A stretch of 48,169 nt of DNA from contig JACPOW010000101.1 in the NCBI GenBank assembly GCA_016191335.1, positions 20,285-68,453 on the forward strand. The letters are read 5' to 3'. The stretch's first letter is position 1; every line of letters begins with the position of its first letter. Both the position numbers and the translations under genes were made by a program. The stretch is from Elusimicrobiota bacterium. GTDB taxonomy: Bacteria; Elusimicrobiota; Elusimicrobia; UBA1565; UBA9628. Under the pieces are notes generated by a model. It saw only the letters and a list, made by a program, of their open reading frames with translations, made no database searches and was not told the origin of the DNA. Below, one piece after another: positions 16,664 through 23,977 of this stretch.

Positions 16664-18360
16664 CGGCTCCCTCCCGCGTCCTCGGCCTGTCGTGCTTCTA
16701 TCACGACGCCGCCGCCTGCCTGATGGCCGGCGGGGCCGTCGTCGCCGCGGCGCAGGAGGAGCGCTTCACCCGCCGCAAGAACGACGAGGGCTTCCCGATC
16801 CAGGCGATCGACTACTGCCTGCAGGAAGGAGGCATCACGGCCCGCGACCTCGACGCCATCGTCTTCTACGAGAAGCCGTACCTGAAGCTCTCCCGAGCGC
16901 TCGCCGGCCACCTCCGCGGCTTCCCGCGCACCTACGCCTTCTTCCGGCGCTCGATGCCGCGCTGGCTCCACGACCGCCTGACCTTGCCGCTCGACCTGAG
17001 GTCCGAGCTCGGCTTCGAGGGCCCGGTCTATTTCGTCAAGCACCACCTCGCCCACGCCGCCTCGGCCTTCCTGCCCTCCGGCTTCGAGGAGGCGGCGATC
17101 CTCACCGCCGATTCGGTCGGCGAGTGGGCCACGACGACGCGCGGCCGCGGCGAGGGCGCGAAGGTGCGCGTCGAGTCGGAGCTGGTCTTCCCGGATTCGC
17201 TCGGCCTGCTCTACTCGGCCGTCACCGCCTTCCTCGGCTTCGAGCTCAACGAGGGCGAGGGCACGGTCATGGGCCTGTCCGCCCACGGCCGCCCGTCCTT
17301 GCTGCCGCGTCTGCGCGAGGTCGTGACGGTGCGCGCCGACGGGACCTTCGCGCTCGACCAGTCCTATTTCGACTTCTACGGCGGCGAGGCGATGCATTCG
17401 CCGCGCTTCGTCGCCGCCTTCGGCCCCGCCCGGCTCCCCGGAGCCCCGTTGACCGACCGCGACCGCGACCTGGCGGCCAGCCTGCAGGCGCTGACCGAGG
17501 ACATCCTCGTGCGCCTGACGCGCGACCTCCGAGCTCGGACCGGGTCCGAGAACCTGTGCCTGGCCGGCGGGGTCTTCCTCAACTGCGCGGCGAACCAGAA
17601 GATCCTCGAGCTCTCCGGCTTCAAGCGTGTCTTCGTCCAGCCCGCCGCCGGCGACGCCGGCGGAGCCCTCGGGGCGGCCGCCTTCGTCAGCCGCTCGCTG
17701 TGGGGCCTTCCCCCGCCCGCGGCGATGGACCCGTACCTCGGCCCTTCGATCTCCACCGCTCGCGCCAAGCGCGCGCTCGCCGCCGCCGGCCTGGCCGGCC
17801 GGGAGCTGCCCGAGGACGAGCTGTGCCGCGCCGCCGCCGCGGCGATCGCCCGGGGCGGGGTGGTCGGCTGGGCGCAGGGGCGCATGGAGCTCGGGCCGCG
17901 GGCCCTGGGCAACCGCTCCATCCTCGGCGACCCGCGCAGCGCGCGGACGAAGGACCTCATCAACGCCCGCGTCAAAGGCCGGGAGGAGTTCCGGCCCTTC
18001 GCCCCCGCGGTCCTCGCCGAGAGAGCCGCCGAGTTCTTCCACCTCGACGCGCCGTCGCCGTTCATGCTCCTGGCGCCGCGCGTGCGCGAGGAGAAGAAGG
18101 CCGCCATCCCCGCCGTGACCCACGCCGACGGCACCGCGCGGGTGCAGACCGTGACCGGGGCTCAGAACCCGCGCTTCCACCGGCTGCTGAAAGCCTTCGA
18201 CGAGGCGGCGGGCGTGCCGGTCCTCGTCAACACCTCCTTCAACCGCCGGGGCGAGCCGATCGTCTGCTCCCCCGAGGACGCCGTCGCCTGCTTCAAGGAG
18301 ACGGGCCTCGACGCCCTCGTCCTCGGCGACCTGTTCGTGGAGCGCCATGGGACCGCGTGA
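16660..18360 (+). CDS. Carbamoyltransferase (NodU/CmcH/TobZ family)
   Basis: The 566-residue protein has the two-domain architecture of O-carbamoyltransferases. The N-terminal Kae1/TsaD-like half includes the opening LGLSCFYHDAAACL, the EERFTRRKND stretch, HHLAHAASAF with metal-binding histidines, and DSVGEW. The C-terminal half contains GWAQGRMELGPRALGNRSIL, the YrdC-like substrate-binding region, and the VNTSFNRRGEPIV ending. The family transfers a carbamoyl group from carbamoyl phosphate, through carbamoyl-AMP, to a hydroxyl of a sugar or antibiotic. The cassette context (SGNH protein, DUF5989, small membrane protein) points to a surface glycan rather than a secondary metabolite; that is inference. 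ATG at 16660 overlaps the DUF5989 stop. Confidence 0.93.
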   Translation: MTAPSRVLGLSCFYHDAAACLMAGGAVVAAAQEERFTRRKNDEGFPIQAIDYCLQEGGITARDLDAIVFYEKPYLKLSRALAGHLRGFPRTYAFFRRSMPRWLHDRLTLPLDLRSELGFEGPVYFVKHHLAHAASAFLPSGFEEAAILTADSVGEWATTTRGRGEGAKVRVESELVFPDSLGLLYSAVTAFLGFELNEGEGTVMGLSAHGRPSLLPRLREVVTVRADGTFALDQSYFDFYGGEAMHSPRFVAAFGPARLPGAPLTDRDRDLAASLQALTEDILVRLTRDLRARTGSENLCLAGGVFLNCAANQKILELSGFKRVFVQPAAGDAGGALGAAAFVSRSLWGLPPPAAMDPYLGPSISTARAKRALAAAGLAGRELPEDELCRAAAAAIARGGVVGWAQGRMELGPRALGNRSILGDPRSARTKDLINARVKGREEFRPFAPAVLAERAAEFFHLDAPSPFMLLAPRVREEKKAAIPAVTHADGTARVQTVTGAQNPRFHRLLKAFDEAAGVPVLVNTSFNRRGEPIVCSPEDAVACFKETGLDALVLGDLFVERHGTA

Positions 18361-18583
18361 CCTCCTCCGGGCGCTGCGCGAGCGCGCGGCGCGCCTGGCC
18401 CAGACCGTCCTGCTCCCCGCCGGCCTCTTCCTCGCTTATTTCATCGGCGTGGGCCTCACCTGGGTCCTCGCGCGCCTCCTTCGACCGGATGTCCTGAGCC
18501 CCCGCCGCGAGGCGGGCGAGAGCTTCTGGCGCGAGGCCGAGGGCTACGGCGACGACGAGCGGGACGCGCGCAGCCAGTCCTGA
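18347..18583 (+). CDS. Small single-pass membrane protein in the carbamoyltransferase cassette
   Basis: The 78-residue protein has an amphipathic Arg-rich N-terminus, one membrane segment (about residues 18-42) and a charged C-terminal tail with WREAEGYGDDERD. It overlaps the carbamoyltransferase gene by 14 nt and ends the cassette. Related cassettes often hold a larger SxtJ-type membrane protein in this place, but I cannot show homology. Its position suggests a partner of the transferase at the membrane. Confidence 0.65.
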   Translation: MGPRDLLRALRERAARLAQTVLLPAGLFLAYFIGVGLTWVLARLLRPDVLSPRREAGESFWREAEGYGDDERDARSQS

Positions 18584-18646
18584 GGGCCCGCCGGCCGTCG
18601 TTCCCTCCTGCCGCGATTGAGAAAAGCCTCGCCGGGACCGTTTAGG

Positions 18647-18652
18647 TAGACT
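18647..18652 (+). promoter_or_regulatory. Predicted -10 element of the cysteine desulfurase gene
   Basis: TAGACT six bases before the GTG start at 18659. The spacing matches the other predicted leaderless genes. Confidence 0.45.
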
Positions 18653-18658
18653 GGCGTC

Positions 18659-19792
18659 GTGCTCCCGCGCGACGCCGGCATCTACCTCGACAACGCCGCG
18701 ACCACGCGCCCGGACCCGGCGGCGCTCGAGGCCGCCCGCGCCTTCGAGGACGCCCATTTCGGCAACCCCTCCTCCCTGCACGGACCCGGCGTCGCGGCCG
18801 CGCGCGAGGTGGAGAGGGCCCGCCAGGCCGTCGCGGACGCGCTCGGCGCCGCGCCCGACGAGATCGTCTTCACCTCCGGCGGCACCGAGTCCAACAACCT
18901 CGCGCTCAAGGGCGCGGCGCCCCCGCGCGGCGGACACGTGGTCGTCTCGTCGATCGAGCACCCGAGCGTGCTGCGGACCGCCGACGCCCTGCGCCGCCGC
19001 GGCGTGAAGGTCACGGTCGTCGGCGTCGACCGGCGCGGCGTCGTCTCGCCCGCGGCGGTCGCCGCGGCGCTCACGCCGAGGACCGTCCTCGTCTCGGTGA
19101 TGCACGCCAACAACGAGACCGGCACGATCGAGCCCGTGGCGGAGATCGGACGCCTGTGCCGCGAGCGCGGCGTGCTCTTCCACACCGACGCCTGCCAGAG
19201 CTTCACCCGCGCGCCGCTCGACGCGGGGAGCGGAGCCTTCGACCTGATCTCGGTCAACGCGCACAAGATCCACGGGCCGAAGGGCGTCGGCGCGCTGTAC
19301 GTCCGGCGGGGGACGGGGCTGGCGCCCCTGCTCGACGGGGGCGGCCACGAGCGCGGCCTGCGCTCCGGGACGCTGAACGCCCCGGGCATCGTCGGCTTCG
19401 GGGCCGCGGTTCGCCTGGCCCGCGACGCCTCCCCGTACGAGACCCAGCGCCTGCGCGACCGCCTCCTCGTCCTCCTGCGCCGGGGCATCCCGGGGCTGCG
19501 CCTCAACGGCCCCGAGGACGCGCGGCTGTGCGGCCACCTCAGCGTCACCTTGCCCCGCGGCGACGCCAAAGAGCTCGCCCAGGCGCTGAGCGCGCGCGGC
19601 GTCTTCGTCTCGACGGGCTCGGCCTGCGCGGCGGGCAAGACCGCGCCGAGCCACGTCCTGCTCGCCCTCGGCCTGACCCCCGCGCAGGCGGGCCGGACCT
19701 TGCGCCTGACATTGAGCCGCATGACGACGCGCGCCGAGGTCGACGCCGCGGCGGCCGCCCTCGTGGAGCTGGCCGGAAGCGTCCATGCCTGA
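18659..19792 (+). CDS. Cysteine desulfurase (NifS/IscS-like, PLP-dependent)
   Basis: The 377-residue protein is a class V aminotransferase-fold desulfurase. It shows YLDNAATTRPDP at the N-terminus, TSGGTESNNLAL (phosphate of PLP), the internal aldimine Lys203 in NAHKIHGPKG, and the catalytic Cys323 in STGSACAAG. It takes sulfur from L-cysteine for Fe-S clusters or thiolated cofactors. The short catalytic loop (SACAAG) fits group I NifS/IscS enzymes. No IscU/NifU scaffold gene is next to it. The start is GTG at 18659, with a -10-like element at 18647, so the mRNA is probably leaderless. The last bases overlap a 20-codon fragment that may be an RNase III remnant. Confidence 0.93.
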   Translation: MLPRDAGIYLDNAATTRPDPAALEAARAFEDAHFGNPSSLHGPGVAAAREVERARQAVADALGAAPDEIVFTSGGTESNNLALKGAAPPRGGHVVVSSIEHPSVLRTADALRRRGVKVTVVGVDRRGVVSPAAVAAALTPRTVLVSVMHANNETGTIEPVAEIGRLCRERGVLFHTDACQSFTRAPLDAGSGAFDLISVNAHKIHGPKGVGALYVRRGTGLAPLLDGGGHERGLRSGTLNAPGIVGFGAAVRLARDASPYETQRLRDRLLVLLRRGIPGLRLNGPEDARLCGHLSVTLPRGDAKELAQALSARGVFVSTGSACAAGKTAPSHVLLALGLTPAQAGRTLRLTLSRMTTRAEVDAAAAALVELAGSVHA

Positions 19793-19847
19793 CGCCGACG
19801 AGGCCCGGCTCGACCGGATCGCCGCGCCCCTCGGCCACCGGTTCTAA
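19785..19847 (+). pseudogene. 20-codon fragment resembling an RNase III N-terminus (speculative)
   Basis: ATG at 19785 overlaps the end of the desulfurase gene. It encodes 20 residues ending RIAAPLGHRF before TAA. The pattern of an acidic start, a leucine-rich helix and LGHRF resembles the first 20 residues of ribonuclease III (LGYRF-type). The frame then runs into the opposite-strand gene ending at 19844. It may be the remnant of a truncated gene or a chance frame. Confidence 0.25.
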
Positions 19848-20464
19848 GGCGCGCTCGCGTCGGAGGGGAGGACGGGAGGGAGGACGCGCTCCGGCAGGAC
19901 GATGGGCAGCGGCTCCTCGAAGATCAGGCCGTCGCGATACCGGGAGGATTTCCCCGCCGCCGCCAGCCGCATCTCCTTGTCGCGGACCTCGCGGGCCTTC
20001 TCCGCGGTCTTGAAGCCGCTGGCGACCTCATGGGCGAGGTTCAGGACGAGGAAGCTCGTCCTCACGCTCTCCGTCCGGGCGCTCAGCTCCGAGGCCTTCC
20101 GGTCGATCCGGAGGCGGTCGTCGAACCGCGTCAGCTCGCCGACCTTCTCGGGGGGGACGCGGTACAGGACCGTCTGCTCGACCATGCCCTCGCCCGTGTC
20201 CGAACGCCGGATCACGGTCCTCTTTCCCCGGTACACGCCGATCCAGGTCAGGGACTCCGCGTCGCGGCGATGCGGCTCTCCGAGCTTCTCGATCATCGCC
20301 AGGGCGGTCCGGCGCGAAGGCTCGGGCCATTCGGCGACGATGGTCCCGGCCCTACCCGCCGCCTCGGCCCGCTGCAGCCAGCCGATCCCCCCCGCGGCGG
20401 TCATCCCGAGCAGGGCGAGCCCCGTCGCGCAGCGTCCGGCGATGCGTCGCATCATGATGGTCAT
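19844..20464 (-). CDS. Exported protein of unknown function
   Basis: The 206-residue protein has a signal peptide (residues ~6-35, MRRIAGRCATGLALLGMTAAG and AEAAG; no lipobox). It is followed by a soluble alpha/beta domain: PSRRTALAMIEKLGEP, an IGVYRGKRTVIRR strand, LYRVPPEKVGEL, and a long helix FKTAEKAREVRDKEMRLA. A Pro-rich C-terminus ends it. I recognise no family. The start region overlaps the 3' end of the deacetylase gene by 113 nt, which suggests either a later start for this gene or an aberrant C-terminus of the upstream one. The frame from about 20450 down is well supported by codon pattern. Confidence 0.65.
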   Translation of the reverse strand: MTIMMRRIAGRCATGLALLGMTAAGGIGWLQRAEAAGRAGTIVAEWPEPSRRTALAMIEKLGEPHRRDAESLTWIGVYRGKRTVIRRSDTGEGMVEQTVLYRVPPEKVGELTRFDDRLRIDRKASELSARTESVRTSFLVLNLAHEVASGFKTAEKAREVRDKEMRLAAAGKSSRYRDGLIFEEPLPIVLPERVLPPVLPSDASAP

Positions 20465-21251
20465 GGGGCCTCCGGGGGTCTTCGGGGACAGGATAGTCCC
20501 GATGCGACGCGGAGGTCCATGGAGGGGAGGTAGCGTTGTCTTGACGGGCGGACGGCGGGAACCGGTAGCCCGCCCGCCGCGCGCCCTCGATGATCCCGGG
20601 CAGCGCGGCCACGGTGGCCGAGCGGTCGACGAGCGCGGGCGCCTTCGCCTCGAAGCCGTCGTGGAGCAGGACGATCGCGCCGGGGTGGAGCTGGGCGAGG
20701 GTCGTGGAGACGATGCCCGGGGCGTCGAGCCGCCCGTCGTAGCCGCGGTCGGACCACATCATCATCCTCATGCCGCGCTCGCGCAGTATGCCGGCCAGCG
20801 GGAACCAGCGCACTCCGTACGGCGGCCGGAACCAGACCGGCCGCGTCCCGGTGATCCGCTCGAGGACGTCCTGCGTCCGGTCGATCTCGGAGGCGATCGC
20901 CTCGCGGCTCATCAGGTGGAGCCAGGGATGGGACCAGGTGTGGTTGCCGATCTCGTGGCCCTCGTCGCGGATGCGGCGCACGAGCTCGGGATGGAGCTCG
21001 GCGGCGGAGCCGCACAGGAAGAAGGTCGCCTTGACGCCGTGCGCGCGGAGGACGTCCAGGACCTGGCCGGTGTAGGGCACCGTCGGGCCGTCGTCGAAGG
21101 TCAAGGCCACCTCGGCGGGGTCCTCGCCGCGCACCAGGGCGGGGCCGAGCAAGGTCGCCTGCGGCGAGCCGAGCCCGTAGGCGAGCACGCCGACGGACGC
21201 GAGGACGAGAGCGGCCGCCGCGAGCATGATCCTGAGTCGTGGAAAGTTCAT
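20352..21251 (-). CDS. Polysaccharide deacetylase (NodB homology domain, carbohydrate esterase 4)
   Basis: The 299-residue protein has an N-terminal membrane anchor (residues ~8-28) and a NodB domain. Motif 1 is TFDDGP (D53, D54), motif 2 is NHTWSH (H104, H108, metal), motif 3 is RPPYG, and later motifs include MWSDRGYD and LLHDG. It removes N- or O-acetyl groups from peptidoglycan or polysaccharide outside the inner membrane. The conserved domain ends near GARRAGYRF (about residue 230). The last ~70 residues look like out-of-frame sequence and overlap the next gene, so the original stop may be lost. The start is 32 bases from a divergent start. Confidence 0.88.
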   Translation of the reverse strand: MNFPRLRIMLAAAALVLASVGVLAYGLGSPQATLLGPALVRGEDPAEVALTFDDGPTVPYTGQVLDVLRAHGVKATFFLCGSAAELHPELVRRIRDEGHEIGNHTWSHPWLHLMSREAIASEIDRTQDVLERITGTRPVWFRPPYGVRWFPLAGILRERGMRMMMWSDRGYDGRLDAPGIVSTTLAQLHPGAIVLLHDGFEAKAPALVDRSATVAALPGIIEGARRAGYRFPPSARQDNATSPPWTSASHRDYPVPEDPRRPHDHHDATHRRTLRDGARPARDDRRGGDRLAAAGRGGG

Positions 21252-21283
21252 CGGGCCCCGTTTTATTGTATCTATAATCCGCG
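21252..21283. promoter_or_regulatory. 32-base divergent promoter region
   Basis: The whole space between the two start codons is 32 bases. TATAAT at 21273-21278 serves the plus-strand gene, five bases before ATG 21284. ATTGTA at 21265-21270, read as TACAAT on the minus strand, can serve the deacetylase 13 bases before its ATG. The two -10 sites are only two bases apart on opposite strands, so simultaneous use seems unlikely. Confidence 0.6.
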
Positions 21284-22291
21284 ATGGCCGCTCCCTCCCC
21301 GATCCTCGACACCGCCCGGCAGGACTGGGTCCATCTCATACTCGCTCCGGTGTGGGCGCTGGCCCTGGGCCTCGTCCTCGGCCTGACCCCGCTCGCGCGG
21401 TGGAAGGTCGCGGCCTTCGGCCTCTCCGGCTCGCCGGTGGACGCCTTCCTCGGCGCGTTCATCATGGCCCACCTCGTCGTCGTGTTCTTCCGCTCGCACG
21501 CGAACGCCGAGGTCCGCGCCCTGCACCCGGTCCGGTTCTGGGTCGTCCCCCCCGCGCTCCTGCTCGTCCTCTTCGCCTCCGGCCCGGCGCGCACGGCGGC
21601 GGCGGCGCTCGCGGTGTGGTGGGACGTGTACCACTCCTCGCTGCAGACCTTCGGGCTCGGCCGCATCTTCGACCGCAAGGCGGGCAACGACCCCGAGGCC
21701 GGCCGCGCGCTCGACCTGGCCCTGAACCTGCTGCTGTACGCCGGCCCCATCCTGTGCGGGTCGATGCTGGCCTTCCACGCGAGCCCCCTGTATTCCCTCG
21801 AGGCCGGCGACTGGGCCCGGGCGCTCGCCTTCCACCAGCCCCGGGTCCGCCTGTTCGTGATCGCGGCGGGCCTCCTGTTCCTGGTCCTGTACTTCGAGGT
21901 CTACGCGGCGCTCGTGGAGAAGGGCTACCGTCCCCCGCGCGAGAAGGTCGTCCTCCACCTGGGCACGGCCGCGGTGTCGGTGTGGGCGTGGGGCTTCAAC
22001 CCGCTCGGCATGGCCCTGTTCATCATGAACTTCTTCCACGCCTGGCAGTACTTCGCTTTGGTCTGGCGCTACGAGCGGGAGAACATCGCGGCCGTCCTCC
22101 GCGTCCCCCAAGGCCCCCGCGGACGGGCGCTGGCCTTCGCCCTGTTCGTCGGCCTCGGCTTCCTGTATGGGAGCGTGTTCGGGGTGCTCGGGGAGCTGTC
22201 GAGCAAGGCCCTGGCGGTGACCTTGGTCGTCTCCCTGATGCACTTCTGGTACGACGGATTCGTCTGGTCCGTGCGCCGGAAACAGGTCTAG
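21284..22291 (+). CDS. Histidine-containing multi-pass membrane protein, unknown function
   Basis: The 335-residue protein has about eight hydrophobic segments. Conserved-looking polar and aromatic motifs lie at the membrane borders: MAHLVVVFFRSHANAE, WWDVYHSSLQTFGLG, NFFHAWQYFALVWRYE and SLMHFWYDGFVWSVRR. Several His residues sit inside or at the ends of helices, as in membrane metal-dependent oxygenases or heme proteins, but I recognise no family. The start is set by TATAAT five bases upstream. The gene is monocistronic and divergent from the deacetylase. Confidence 0.72.
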   Translation: MAAPSPILDTARQDWVHLILAPVWALALGLVLGLTPLARWKVAAFGLSGSPVDAFLGAFIMAHLVVVFFRSHANAEVRALHPVRFWVVPPALLLVLFASGPARTAAAALAVWWDVYHSSLQTFGLGRIFDRKAGNDPEAGRALDLALNLLLYAGPILCGSMLAFHASPLYSLEAGDWARALAFHQPRVRLFVIAAGLLFLVLYFEVYAALVEKGYRPPREKVVLHLGTAAVSVWAWGFNPLGMALFIMNFFHAWQYFALVWRYERENIAAVLRVPQGPRGRALAFALFVGLGFLYGSVFGVLGELSSKALAVTLVVSLMHFWYDGFVWSVRRKQV

Positions 22292-22349
22292 GCCAAAGGC
22301 CCAGCACCTTATAGGTCCCCTGCCCCTGTAGCCCCCCGCCGCCCCGGGT

Positions 22350-22355
22350 TACAAT
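22350..22355 (+). promoter_or_regulatory. Predicted -10 element of the GH13 cluster
   Basis: TACAAT 11 bases before the ATG at 22367. It would give a leader of about four bases at most, without a ribosome-binding site. Confidence 0.45.
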
Positions 22356-22366
22356 CTCATTAGGCT

Positions 22367-23977
22367 ATGAAACCCTCAGGGTTGATCGCAGTCATCCTTT
22401 CAGCCTCGATCCCCTCCTCCTCTTTTGCCCAGGCCGTTTCCGCCTCCCGCGCCGGCGCCGCGGCCCAGTCCTCCGTCTCCGGCGCCGCCGGGACCATCTC
22501 GGTGGTCCCGTCCGCCTTCGGGTCGCTGACCCCCCTCCCGCTCTCGGCCCCGTCGATGACCCCCGGACTGACGCCCGCCCCCGGGATCACCCCGACGGCC
22601 CTCGCCGCGGCCCAGGCGGCGCCCTCGGCCGCCCAGGTCGTCGGCGCCATCCCGGCGCTGCCCGCCGCGCTCGCCCCGGTCCGGGCCGCCGCAGCCCAGC
22701 CCCTCCTCTCCCAGGTCCAGGTCGTCCCCGCGGCGACCTTCGTCGCTCCCTCCGCCGCCAAGGACGAGGCCGCCGCCTCCAAGACCTGGACCGAGAAGCT
22801 CGCCGCGATGTTCGACGGCGCGAAGAAGTCCGCCGAGGCCCCCGCCCTCGACCCGTCCAATCTGAAGGCGTTCGTCGTGCGCCACGGCCAGCCGATGACC
22901 GAGATCTCCCTGGAAGAGGCGGCCGCGCGCAAAGGCCAGGTCCGCCTGCTCACCGCGAAGAACGACCCCTCGGGCCTGAGCGAGAAGAACGCGGCCCAGG
23001 TGGGCTCTCTGCTGGGCGTCGCGGCGAAGGGCAAGATCGAGCAGGAGAAGCTCGCCGTGGACTGGGCCCCGAAAGCCGCCCCGGCCGCGACCGCGGCGCC
23101 GGCGGCCGAGGCCAAGGCCAAGACCTCTTTGGCCTCCAAGCTCCTCTGGCCCTTCCGCGAGGCGAAGTTCCTCGGGAAGCTGTTCAAGGACTCCTTGGTC
23201 AAGCCCCTGCCGAGCGAGATCTTCGGCGGCCTCGCCACCAAGACCTTCCCCCTCGTCACCTCGATCGGCGTCTACTGGGCCGCCGCCGGCCTGGCCCACC
23301 CCGTCGCCTTGGTCGGCCTCATCACCCTGAGCGTCGTCCAGCAGGTGTTCCACGGCTTCTTCCTGAAGAGCTGGAACAACTTCCAGGAAGGCCTGGTGAA
23401 GGCGCGCGGCTTCAACTACCAGATGTTCTTCAACCTCGCCTACATGCAGGGCGCGGGCACCATCTACCGCTTCCTGACCTGGACCGCGAACCCGGCGAGC
23501 GTGACGCCGCCGTGGAGCGTGGGGTACTGGAAGGACATGGCGCTGATGTCGGTCATCGGCACCTTCTTCGGCGTGCTCGGCTACAACGCCCTCAACGCGC
23601 TGTACGCGAAGGGCTCGATCAAGCGCTGGCAGCACTCCGGCATCCAGCAGGTCCGCGACCTGTGCTTCCTGCTCGCCGCCCCGTTCTTCGCCTCCGGCTC
23701 GATGACTTTGTTCTGGGCCATCTTCCTCTTCCAGCAGTCGCTCGACCTCGGCATCGCGTTGTGGGCCGGCTGGGCCAAGTCCCGCGAGATCGTCTTCGTC
23801 ACCAGCGCCCCCGTCGCCGCCAGCGCCGAGTTCAAGGCCAAGTATCCCGAGGCCGGCGTCGCCATCGAGCCGCCGCTGCGCCAGGCCGTCAAGGCCGTCT
23901 TCGACAACCCTCTCGTCCGCGTGATGACGTGGCCGGCCCGCGCTCTCTGGAAGCTCGTCCGCGGAGGAAAAAAATGA
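22367..23977 (+). CDS. Leader-bearing membrane protein of unknown function, first gene of the GH13 cluster
   Basis: The 536-residue protein has a signal peptide (1-21, ending SSFA, next residue Gln22). A Pro/Ala/Ser/Leu segment runs to about 130, and a soluble spacer with VRHGQPMTEISLEEA and LLTAKNDPSGLSEKNA runs to about 260. A membrane domain of about six segments follows (~285-500). The C-terminal membrane part resembles the membrane part of the protein encoded at 28455-29507, especially the stretch ALYAKGSIKRWQHSGIQQVR against INKMRRAGVISHSTMMHFYQ. The gene is coupled to the amylase by ATGA overlap at 23974-23977. Function unknown. Confidence 0.75.
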   Translation: MKPSGLIAVILSASIPSSSFAQAVSASRAGAAAQSSVSGAAGTISVVPSAFGSLTPLPLSAPSMTPGLTPAPGITPTALAAAQAAPSAAQVVGAIPALPAALAPVRAAAAQPLLSQVQVVPAATFVAPSAAKDEAAASKTWTEKLAAMFDGAKKSAEAPALDPSNLKAFVVRHGQPMTEISLEEAAARKGQVRLLTAKNDPSGLSEKNAAQVGSLLGVAAKGKIEQEKLAVDWAPKAAPAATAAPAAEAKAKTSLASKLLWPFREAKFLGKLFKDSLVKPLPSEIFGGLATKTFPLVTSIGVYWAAAGLAHPVALVGLITLSVVQQVFHGFFLKSWNNFQEGLVKARGFNYQMFFNLAYMQGAGTIYRFLTWTANPASVTPPWSVGYWKDMALMSVIGTFFGVLGYNALNALYAKGSIKRWQHSGIQQVRDLCFLLAAPFFASGSMTLFWAIFLFQQSLDLGIALWAGWAKSREIVFVTSAPVAASAEFKAKYPEAGVAIEPPLRQAVKAVFDNPLVRVMTWPARALWKLVRGGKK

